A stretch of DNA of 5,653 bases, taken from an uncultured Brevibacterium sp. Lineage in GTDB: Bacteria > Actinomycetota > Actinomycetes > Actinomycetales > Brevibacteriaceae. Location: the NCBI GenBank assembly GCA_902489215.1, contig CABTZE010000136.1:1-5653 (forward strand). The letters run 5' to 3'. The position numbers and the translations under genes are program-made. Below are positions 1 to 5,059 of this stretch, in pieces. Within the stretch, counting starts at the first letter, position 1. Every line of letters starts with the position of its first letter. Under the pieces are notes generated by a model, which was not told the origin of the DNA, did not search any database, and saw only the letters and a list, made by a program, of their open reading frames with translations.

Positions 1-248
1 CCGAGGTTGTCAGTGCCGAACAGGCCGTGATCAGAGAACGGCTTGCCGACGAACTCATAGGGTGTGACGCCCGTGATGGGGGCTGCCAGCAGCGGTCCGA
101 GCAGCGCCAGGCCGATGACGGCGGCGCTGATGATCACGCCGATCTTGCCTTCACGCTGAGCCCAGATGCGCTTGAGCACGTGCGGTGGGCGGCTGAGGGA
201 CTCTTTGATGTCTTCGTCAGCCGGTGTGAGGTTCTGCTGAGCTGACAT
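1..248 (-). CDS. Dipeptide/oligopeptide/nickel ABC transporter permease, DppC type (partial, N-terminal part)
   Basis: This is the second membrane subunit of a Dpp/Opp-type ABC importer, which would pair with the adjacent DppB-like subunit to form the transport channel in the cytoplasmic membrane. Only the first 82 codons are in the window; the rest lies beyond the left edge. Translation gives a hydrophilic N-terminal tail of about 30 residues, then RIWAQREGKIGVII leading into one membrane segment (about residues 35-57). A periplasmic-side stretch follows, ending in FGTDNLG, the start of the GTDxLGRD motif typical of DppC/OppC permeases. The ATG at 248-246 is preceded by a good Shine-Dalgarno sequence (GAGGAAG, 260-254, 5-base spacing) embedded in the end of the upstream permease gene. 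Its start lies 2 bases after that gene's stop codon, which implies translational coupling. Family assignment is firm; the substrate is not determinable. Confidence 0.9.
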   Translation of the reverse strand, partial: MSAQQNLTPADEDIKESLSRPPHVLKRIWAQREGKIGVIISAAVIGLALLGPLLAAPITGVTPYEFVGKPFSDHGLFGTDNL

Positions 249-250
249 GA

Positions 251-1195
251 TCACTTCCTCAGCTTCGGGTTGGTGACGATGCCGACGATGTCAGCCAACA
301 GGTTGACCACGATGTACACGATTGCCACGAGCAGCGTGATGGCCTGGACCACCTGAACGTCGCGGTAGGTGACCGCGTCGATGAGCGATTGGCCGATGCC
401 GGGATAGCGGAAGAGGAACTCTACGACCACAACACCGCCGGCTAGCCAGGCCAGCTGGATGGCGATGACCTGTGCGACCGGGCCGATGGCGTGGGGAACT
501 GCGTGGCGCAGGATGACGGTGCGTTCGGGAACGCCCTTCAGGCGCGCCATTTCGACATAGCCGGAGTCAAGAACCTCGGCCATGGTCGCCCGCATCATGC
601 GCGCAATGTAGGGAGCGACGACCAGCGCCAGCGTGAGGGTGGGCAGGACGAGCTGCAGGGGCAGGTGCCACACCGGTGTTCCCGGCGGGGACATCGTCAC
701 GGCCGGCAGGATCGGGAAGACGGTCGTTGCGAAGATCGTGATGAGGGCGACACCGACAACGAACTCCGGCATAGCCGCGAGGATGAGCGTGACCCACGTG
801 ATGGCCGAATCGCGGCGCTTGCCGCGGTGAATGGCCGACACGATGCCGAAGAACAGGCCGATCGGCACTGATACGACAGCCGCGAGCACCATGAGGATGA
901 TCGAATTGCCGATACGCGGAGCAAGCAGCTCCGAGACCGGGCCACCGGTGGCCGCCGACGTACCGAAGTCGCCGGTGAACAGGCCTCCCAACCACAGGAA
1001 GTACCGAACGATGGCCGGCTTGTCGAGGTCCATCTGCTCGCGCAGCGCGGCGAGCCTTTCCGGTGTGGCCTGCTGGCCGAGGATGGCCCGGGCGGGGTCT
1101 CCCGGCAGCAGCAGGGTGGCTGCGAAGATGATGACGGAAATCGCCAGCAGCACGAAGATGCTGATGAGCAGTCGTTTGAAGATGAGTTGTGCCAT
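251..1195 (-). CDS. Dipeptide/oligopeptide/nickel ABC transporter permease, DppB type
   Basis: Complete 314-residue inner-membrane permease, the usual length for DppB/OppB. It has an N-terminal membrane segment (about 8-30) followed by LLPGDPARAILG, the extracytoplasmic region typical of the family. A BPD_transp_1 core with about five further hydrophobic segments follows (about 97-121, 131-163, 180-200, 236-262, 283-306). The cytoplasmic EAA loop that docks onto the ATPase is visible at about 215-234 (EMARLKGVPERTVILRHAVP), and the conserved F-x-x-PGIG follows at about 262-268. The ATG at 1195 sits 9 bases after the binding-protein stop, with an AGGCGG ribosome-binding sequence overlapping that stop. 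It is the middle gene of a three-gene run, between the solute-binding lipoprotein and the DppC-type permease. Substrate specificity cannot be read from permeases, so no gene symbol is given. Confidence 0.95.
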   Translation of the reverse strand: MAQLIFKRLLISIFVLLAISVIIFAATLLLPGDPARAILGQQATPERLAALREQMDLDKPAIVRYFLWLGGLFTGDFGTSAATGGPVSELLAPRIGNSIILMVLAAVVSVPIGLFFGIVSAIHRGKRRDSAITWVTLILAAMPEFVVGVALITIFATTVFPILPAVTMSPPGTPVWHLPLQLVLPTLTLALVVAPYIARMMRATMAEVLDSGYVEMARLKGVPERTVILRHAVPHAIGPVAQVIAIQLAWLAGGVVVVEFLFRYPGIGQSLIDAVTYRDVQVVQAITLLVAIVYIVVNLLADIVGIVTNPKLRK

Positions 1196-1204
1196 GGTTG
1201 CCGC

Positions 1205-2782
1205 CTATGCCTGCGCAATCCACACGTCGCGGAACCGGAAGCCCGAAAGTGGGATGCCGGTGGCGTCCTTTTTCAGCCCGCCGACGTACTTCTGGTAGGC
1301 GTCGACCTGATTGGCGAAGCCCCAGATGATGTATCCGCCTTCGTCGTACTGCTGCTTCTGGCCCTCCTGGACGATCTTCTTGCGCTTTTCGGGATCGGTT
1401 TCGGCCTGGATTCGCTTGACGATGTCGTTTGTCTTTTCGCTGGCCCAGTTGGTTTCGTTGAACGGTGAATTGTCCATGAGGCACTGGTCTGCCTGCGGGG
1501 CGAAGTTGCGGGTGTACCAGAACGACTGGGCGAAATCCCACTTCAGGTAGTTGTCACCGAAGAACGTGGTGGTGTCTACGCGACGGATCTTGATGTTGAT
1601 GCCGGCGTCGCGGGCCTGCTGGGCGAACACCTGGGCGGCTTCGACGGTTCCGGACTGGATGGGCGCGGTGACCAGCTCAACCGTGAGCCCGTCGGGGTGG
1701 CCCGCATCCGCCAGCAGCTGCTTGGCCTTTTCCACATCGCGGCGGCGCTGCGGGAACTGTTTGGGGTAGTCCGGGTCGTAGACGCCGAACATGTCATTGC
1801 CCACCTGTCCGTAGCCGGAGAGCACCTGGTTGATCATCTGCTCGCGGTCGATCGCCAAGCGGAAGGCCTGGCGGACGCGGTTGTCGTCAAACGGCGCTTT
1901 GTCCACTCGCATGGTGAAGGGCAGCCACATGCCGGTTTCCGAGTTGAGAATCTTCATGCGCTCGTCAGCTTCGATGACCTCGACCAGTGACACGGGGATC
2001 TGCGCGACGCAGTCCACCTGGTTTGAAAGCAGAGCGTTGATGACGGCGTCAGTGTCGTTGAAGTTCAGCAGTTCGATTTCGTCCAGGTGTGGGGTGCCGT
2101 CCCAGTAGTGCGGGTTCCTCTCCAGCACGGTCGACAGTGCCGGTTCGAAGGACTTGAGCATGAACGGACCCGTGCCCACGGGGTTCTTCGGGTCGTAGTC
2201 GGCAGGGACGATCGATGTGGCGTAGTGCGACATGGGGTCGTCGAAGACGCTGTTGGGGGCGCTGAAGCGGAACTCGACTTCGTATTTGCCCTTGGCGTGC
2301 ATTGTGTCGAGCGTTGAGAGCACGGCCGCGTTCGTCTTCGGGTCGTCGGGGTCGCGAATGCGGTCATAGGAGGCGATGACGTCTTCGGCAGTCATTTCGC
2401 GACCGTCAGAGAATTTCACGCCCTCGCGCAGCTTGGCGGTCCACACGGTTGCGTCTTCGTTGGGCTCCACCGATGTGGCCAGGCGGTATTCGACTTCGTA
2501 GTCGTGGCCGCGGGCGATGAGGCCCTCGTACATATTCTGCTGGCGGCAGATGTCGGTGGTGTTGACCGAAATGTGCGCATCGACGGTGTCGGCCGATGTT
2601 CCGCCGGTCAGGCCCACTCGCAGTTTTCCGCCCTTGACGGGTTTGGATAGGTCGAACTCAGGAGTCGTATTCACACCGCAGGCGCTGAGCATGCCGGCCG
2701 CTCCGACGGCTGTTGCCGTGCCGAGCAGGCGGCGACGGCTGATGCGACGGCCAAAGAACTCGGTGCCGTTTTTGGTCGCCAT
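1205..2782 (-). CDS. ABC transporter substrate-binding lipoprotein, family 5 (SBP_bac_5), Tat-type signal
   Basis: Complete 525-residue extracytoplasmic solute receptor of the peptide/nickel/opine family. The N-terminus carries a twin-arginine motif (SRRRLLG, residues 15-21), a short hydrophobic stretch, and a lipobox LSAC with the lipidated cysteine at 35. This points to Tat export and anchoring on the outer face of the membrane. The family signature around residues 111-135 is clear: WTAKLREGVKFSDG followed by T-A-E-D-V. GTGPFMLKSFEP follows at about 203-214. A DNRVRQAFRLAIDREQ stretch at about 300-315 is also typical. Length is normal for the family. The ATG at 2782 is preceded by a G-rich GGGCGGA sequence and places the Tat motif correctly. 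It is the first gene of the importer operon. Peptides are the default substrate guess, but this family also binds nickel, heme, glutathione and opines; the ligand is unknown. Confidence 0.94.
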   Translation of the reverse strand: MATKNGTEFFGRRISRRRLLGTATAVGAAGMLSACGVNTTPEFDLSKPVKGGKLRVGLTGGTSADTVDAHISVNTTDICRQQNMYEGLIARGHDYEVEYRLATSVEPNEDATVWTAKLREGVKFSDGREMTAEDVIASYDRIRDPDDPKTNAAVLSTLDTMHAKGKYEVEFRFSAPNSVFDDPMSHYATSIVPADYDPKNPVGTGPFMLKSFEPALSTVLERNPHYWDGTPHLDEIELLNFNDTDAVINALLSNQVDCVAQIPVSLVEVIEADERMKILNSETGMWLPFTMRVDKAPFDDNRVRQAFRLAIDREQMINQVLSGYGQVGNDMFGVYDPDYPKQFPQRRRDVEKAKQLLADAGHPDGLTVELVTAPIQSGTVEAAQVFAQQARDAGINIKIRRVDTTTFFGDNYLKWDFAQSFWYTRNFAPQADQCLMDNSPFNETNWASEKTNDIVKRIQAETDPEKRKKIVQEGQKQQYDEGGYIIWGFANQVDAYQKYVGGLKKDATGIPLSGFRFRDVWIAQA

Positions 2783-2798
2783 TGTCCGCCCGCTTTCG

Positions 2799-2828
2799 AA
2801 TCATCTGAGTTACGTTGGTGAAAGTCAC
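2799..2828 (-). promoter_or_regulatory. Candidate promoter of the ABC importer operon
   Basis: Reading the minus strand, GTGACT (2828-2823; 4 of 6 matches to TTGACA) is followed after exactly 17 bases by GATGAT (2805-2800; 4 of 6 matches to TATAAT). Transcription would start near 2793, leaving about a 10-base leader that just contains the G-rich ribosome-binding sequence before the ATG at 2782. Both hexamers are only moderate matches, so this is a plausible candidate rather than a demonstrated promoter. Confidence 0.35.
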
Positions 2829-2834
2829 GGTAAC
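2809..2834. repeat. Imperfect dyad overlapping the candidate importer promoter (possible operator)
   Basis: GTTAC (2809-2813) is mirrored by GTAAC (2830-2834). Nested inside, GTGA (2818-2821) is mirrored by TCAC (2825-2828). The two centres are offset by 1.5 bases, so the 26-base dyad is imperfect. It covers the candidate -35 box and the spacer of the importer promoter, where a repressor or activator would act. Arms this short also occur by chance. Confidence 0.3.
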
Positions 2835-2857
2835 ACGATAGGCGGCTTTGTGGGCGA

Positions 2858-2879
2858 GGCTTCCGGACGTTCGGAAGCC
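2858..2879 (-). terminator. Perfect 8-bp inverted repeat with 6-base loop; possible terminator after the thioesterase gene
   Basis: GGCTTCCG (2858-2865) and CGGAAGCC (2872-2879) are exact reverse complements around the loop GACGTT. It is the strongest hairpin in the gap between the thioesterase stop (2969) and the importer start (2782). It lies about 90 bases past the thioesterase stop and upstream of the candidate importer promoter, which suits a terminator separating the two units. No T-run follows on either strand, so it would be a non-canonical terminator of the kind often proposed in high-GC bacteria. An operator or transcript-processing hairpin is the alternative. Confidence 0.4.
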
Positions 2880-2968
2880 GTTGTACGAAGAGTGCCCCGC
2901 CGGCCGTATCCAGGCGACGGGCGGTGTTTTCAGGCGTGATGTGCGCTTCGAAGATCAGCGCTGGAGCC

Positions 2969-3412
2969 TCACATCGAGATTGAACGGCCCAGCCAGGCGG
3001 GTGCTTCTTCAATCAGCGGCTGCAGGCGCTCGAGCACCTCGTCGGGAAAGTCGACGGCGCATCCGGCCTTCTGGTCGACGTGCAGGCACATGACTTCCTC
3101 CGTGAACAGGAGGTCATCACCGTGGAACATTTCGTAGGCGATGTGCAGCTTCTTACCGGCGGCGCCGACCACACGCGGACGCACCTCGACTTGGGCACTC
3201 GGGCCGATTTCCCGCAGGTACCGCAGGTGGGTCTCAACCGTGTAGAGCGAACATCCCGTGCTCTTGCGGTACTCCTCATCCAGCCCGATGTCGATCATGA
3301 GCTGATCCGTGGCAAAACCGCAGATGAGCACGTAGTAGGCCTCTGACAGGTGCCCGTTGTAGTCGATCCACTCCTGCTTGATCTCAGTGCGGTACGGGGT
3401 GATCGCGGTCAT
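2969..3412 (-). CDS. Hot-dog fold acyl-CoA thioesterase, similar to betainyl-CoA thioesterases
   Basis: Complete 147-residue cytosolic protein of the 4HBT/hot-dog thioesterase superfamily, which hydrolyses acyl-CoA to free acid and CoA. The N-terminal signature EWIDYNGHLSEAYYV (residues 14-28) contains the Asp (17), Asn-Gly (19-20) and His (21) of the family active-site region. VETHLRYLREI (59-69) fits the second conserved block. The EWIDYNGH form is what I recall from betainyl-CoA thioesterases of carnitine breakdown, either free-standing or fused to carnitine dehydrogenase; this is memory of the family, not a search result. No dehydrogenase or beta-keto-acid cleavage enzyme is in the window, so the substrate is uncertain. 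The start at 3412 is well supported by AGGAGG (3422-3417, 4-base spacing). It lies 67 bases downstream of the GNAT gene in the same direction and 186 bases upstream of the importer operon. Confidence 0.88.
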   Translation of the reverse strand: MTAITPYRTEIKQEWIDYNGHLSEAYYVLICGFATDQLMIDIGLDEEYRKSTGCSLYTVETHLRYLREIGPSAQVEVRPRVVGAAGKKLHIAYEMFHGDDLLFTEEVMCLHVDQKAGCAVDFPDEVLERLQPLIEEAPAWLGRSISM

Positions 3413-3440
3413 GCGTCCTCCTGGGTGCAGGTCGGGCGGG

Positions 3441-3470
3441 TCAGCTGAACATCACGAGGCGCCAGCTGGC
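3441..3470. repeat. Pair of CAGCTG-centred palindromes between the acetyltransferase and thioesterase genes
   Basis: TCAGCTGA (3441-3448) and GCCAGCTGGC (3461-3470) are both perfect palindromes sharing the core CAGCTG. Their centres are 21 bases apart, about two helical turns. They fill most of the 67-base gap upstream of the thioesterase ribosome-binding site. The spacing would suit a cooperative dimeric regulator, but no clear promoter hexamers accompany them and chance is a real possibility. Confidence 0.3.
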
Positions 3471-3479
3471 TTGGTCTGC

Positions 3480-4001
3480 TCAGGCTACTTCACGGAAGGT
3501 CAGGCAGGGTTCGTGAGCGACCTTCGGCAGGAGGGTTTCCATCATGTCGGTCACGGACTGCGGGGTTTCGGTTCCCGGTTCCCACACCTGGAAGCCTGCG
3601 CGGTGGAAGAACGTGGCGCGCTCTTGCGGGATGTGCGTGATCAGACGGCAGCGTGTGGGCAGGCCCGCCTGTTTGAGAATCTGCGGGGCCATGCCCAGAA
3701 GGACAGTGCCGAGGCCTTTGCCCCGGAAGTCCGGATCGGTGGCCAGGCCGCGGATGAAAAGCGCTGTGGGTGTCTGCTCCTGTTCGCCTCCGGAGCTGAA
3801 GTCGACCGCTGTGACAACGAGAGCGGCAACGATCTCACCTTCTTCGTTGAGTGCTACAAGACCGGCGTCCTGGTCTCCCACGTGAAACGGCACGAGCGTT
3901 TTCGAGTCCGGGTCGGGCGTTGGCGCAAGACCCGTGACGAGCGCTTCGACGTCGTCGCTGAGTTCGGGGGTGAGCAGCTCGAAGGTGAAGCTGGCCGCCA
4001 T
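3480..4001 (-). CDS. GNAT family N-acetyltransferase
   Basis: Cytosolic acetyl-CoA-dependent acyltransferase of 173 residues (from the start chosen here), a normal GNAT length. Motif A, which binds the CoA pyrophosphate, is clear: LATDPDFRGKGLGTVLL (86-102) with the RGKGLG loop at 93-98, preceded by the beta-4 strand ALFIRGL. Motif B is seen as ATFFHRAGFQVWEPG (129-143). The acceptor cannot be predicted. I chose the ATG at 4001 because GGAGG (4011-4007) lies 5 bases upstream and the domain begins right after it (FTFELLTPELSDD). An upstream in-frame ATG at 4067 would add 22 residues (MLYPGLQANK...) and has no Shine-Dalgarno, but has a -10-like TAGTCT placed for a leaderless transcript, so the longer form is not excluded. 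The gene is followed by the thioesterase in the same direction and is divergent from the DUF5926-pheA operon. Confidence 0.9.
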   Translation of the reverse strand: MAASFTFELLTPELSDDVEALVTGLAPTPDPDSKTLVPFHVGDQDAGLVALNEEGEIVAALVVTAVDFSSGGEQEQTPTALFIRGLATDPDFRGKGLGTVLLGMAPQILKQAGLPTRCRLITHIPQERATFFHRAGFQVWEPGTETPQSVTDMMETLLPKVAHEPCLTFREVA

Positions 4002-4006
4002 GAGCG

Positions 4007-4011
4007 CCTCC
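4007..4011 (-). promoter_or_regulatory. Ribosome-binding site deciding the acetyltransferase start
   Basis: On the minus strand GGAGG (4011-4007) stands 5 bases before the ATG at 4001. This is a near-ideal Shine-Dalgarno and the main reason to prefer this start over the in-frame ATG at 4067, which has none. Confidence 0.6.
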
Positions 4012-4067
4012 GCGTAGCGGCGGTGTCGCGCGGCGACCTTATTTGCCTGCAGTCCGGGGTACAGCAT

Positions 4068-4079
4068 GCTTCGAGACTA
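4068..4079 (-). promoter_or_regulatory. Candidate -10 element for a leaderless acetyltransferase transcript
   Basis: On the minus strand TAGTCT (4079-4074) fits the TAnnnT actinobacterial -10 pattern and is followed by 6 bases and then ATG (4067-4065). Transcription would start at or next to that ATG. The same RNA would also serve the internal start at 4001, giving a leader of about 66 bases. No good -35 box is visible about 17 bases upstream. Confidence 0.35.
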
Positions 4080-4097
4080 CGGCTTGAGCCGCGTGCA

Positions 4098-4120
4098 CTG
4101 AGGCGGGGCCTGCCCCTCAG
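4098..4120. repeat. GC-rich inverted repeat in the divergent promoter region
   Basis: CTGAGG (4098-4103) and CCTCAG (4115-4120) are exact reverse complements around an 11-base centre that itself holds GGGG (4105-4108) opposite CCCC (4113-4116) in a shifted register. It lies midway between the divergent acetyltransferase and DUF5926 genes, where it could be an operator for either direction or a hairpin in an RNA. Confidence 0.35.
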
Positions 4121-4135
4121 GTTCTGCGCGCCCAG

Positions 4136-4144
4136 TGGTATAAG
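4136..4144 (+). promoter_or_regulatory. Candidate extended -10 promoter for the DUF5926-pheA operon
   Basis: TGGTATAAG (4136-4144) matches the extended -10 form TGnTATAAT at all but the last base. Transcription would begin near 4151, giving a leader of about 24 bases before the ATG at 4175. No clear -35 box precedes it, which extended -10 promoters can tolerate. It competes with the TAGACT candidate 18 bases downstream (first base to first base). Confidence 0.4.
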
Positions 4145-4153
4145 CACCGCTAG

Positions 4154-4172
4154 CGCACACGTAGACTGTGCG
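4154..4172 (+). promoter_or_regulatory. Inverted repeat overlapping a leaderless-type -10 box upstream of the DUF5926 gene
   Basis: CGCACA (4154-4159) and TGTGCG (4167-4172) form a perfect 6-bp inverted repeat with a 7-base spacer. TAGACT (4162-4167), a TAnnnT-type -10 hexamer, lies in the spacer and 7 bases before the ATG at 4175. No Shine-Dalgarno precedes that ATG, consistent with a leaderless mRNA starting at the start codon. A protein bound to the dyad would block this promoter. The arrangement is visible; the regulatory meaning is inferred. Confidence 0.4.
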
Positions 4173-4174
4173 GC

Positions 4175-5059
4175 ATGGGAAAGAAGTCCAGGAAGTCATC
4201 AAAAGACGTTATTGCCAAGCGCCTCGCAAAAGCCCAGGCCGCAGCCTTTGTGCCCCGCCCTTATGAGGGTCTGCCGTTTGAGGTTGACCTTGTCAGCCTC
4301 AAGGAACTCGTGCCTGCGGCAACCGCCACGGCCAAGCTGAAAGACGAATTCGGCGGCGACGAAGTCGTCATCGCCTCGCTCCTTCCTTCCGCCTGGCAGG
4401 CGCACAAACGCCACGATGGCGTGATTCTCGGCGGCCTCCAGGTGGCAGTGTCCAGCCCCGACCCCTCGCGTGACCTTGCAGCGGCACTGCTGGAAGTCAA
4501 AGACATGGAACCCGGCAGCTTCGTTGCCGCGACCAGCAGCCCCGGCCAGGGGCCGCGCCTGCAGGACATTCTCGACCTTGACGCTCCGTTCAAGGTTCGC
4601 GTCCACGAAACCTTCGACTACTGGCTTCCGCAGGACGGTTCGCTTGACGGTGACGAAGACACCCAGGCGGCCATCGAACAGGCCAACAACCTCATCAGCC
4701 CCACCGACAAGCTCGTCGAAGCCGAGGGCGCCTACTGGACCGAAATGGGTGACGGCCGCTACGTCCGCTGGGCGATCGGCGAAAACGAAGACACCGTCAT
4801 GGACGCCCTGGCTCGCCTGCACGCGGACGGCAAGAACACCCTCGGCGGCATCGGCCGCTACCTGGGCACCTTCCGCACCCAGGGCATCGTCATCCCGGTG
4901 TGGGAAGTCGGTGCCGATGTCACCGCCGACGACGTCGACGCTGTCCTCGGCGAATTCGCCGAAATCCTGGCCCAGGCGCTGAAGAACACGGAACCGCTCA
5001 GCGCTGACGAGCGCCGTGCGCGTGCCGGTGTTGTGTCGCGTCAGCTGACCATCCGATGA
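4175..5059 (+). CDS. DUF5926 family protein of unknown function
   Basis: Complete 294-residue soluble protein with no signal peptide or membrane segment. I recognise it as the actinobacterial DUF5926 family from the basic N-terminal tail (MGKKSRKSSKDVIAKRLAK, eight Lys/Arg in the first 19 residues) followed by FVPRPYEGLPFEVDLVSLKE and LVPAATATAKL (about 25-55). Further likely conserved blocks are HETFDYWLP (144-152), GAYWTEMGDGRYVRWAIGE (185-203) and GGIGRYLGTFRTQGIVIPVW (224-243). The rest is acidic. No catalytic motif is apparent and the biochemical role is unknown. Old database names linking such proteins to SecA or topoisomerase are, as far as I know, unsupported. The ATG at 4175 has no Shine-Dalgarno but a -10-like box 7 bases upstream, suggesting leaderless translation. 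Its stop overlaps the pheA start (ATGA, 5056-5059), so the two are coexpressed and may share a function. Confidence 0.85.
   Translation: MGKKSRKSSKDVIAKRLAKAQAAAFVPRPYEGLPFEVDLVSLKELVPAATATAKLKDEFGGDEVVIASLLPSAWQAHKRHDGVILGGLQVAVSSPDPSRDLAAALLEVKDMEPGSFVAATSSPGQGPRLQDILDLDAPFKVRVHETFDYWLPQDGSLDGDEDTQAAIEQANNLISPTDKLVEAEGAYWTEMGDGRYVRWAIGENEDTVMDALARLHADGKNTLGGIGRYLGTFRTQGIVIPVWEVGADVTADDVDAVLGEFAEILAQALKNTEPLSADERRARAGVVSRQLTIR

Noticed and set aside
567..1541. A 324-codon minus-strand frame spanning the end of the binding-protein gene and most of the DppB gene.
   Set aside because: It is an out-of-frame reading of two convincing genes, with Arg/Pro/Gly/His-rich translation typical of shifted high-GC codons.
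1..2782. The idea that the importer genes form part of a novel defence or secretion system.
   Set aside because: All three are textbook members of the Dpp/Opp transporter families in standard order, with no toxin, nuclease or regulatory partner in view.
2517..2939. A 140-codon plus-strand frame antisense to the binding-protein signal region.
   Set aside because: It has no family resemblance, lies opposite a well-supported start, and covers the promoter region. I regard it as a shadow.
2946..2953. Perfect 8-base palindrome CTTCGAAG just past the thioesterase stop.
   Set aside because: It is too short and has no loop for a terminator. One such palindrome is expected by chance in a few kilobases.
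2671..3012. A 113-codon minus-strand frame across the gap between the thioesterase and the binding-protein gene.
   Set aside because: It overlaps both flanking genes out of frame, crosses the hairpin and candidate promoter, and has no recognisable domain or ribosome-binding site.
3378..4340. A 320-codon plus-strand frame opposite the acetyltransferase and running into the DUF5926 start.
   Set aside because: It is antisense to a clear GNAT gene, crosses the divergent promoter region, overlaps the DUF5926 gene in another frame, and resembles no family.
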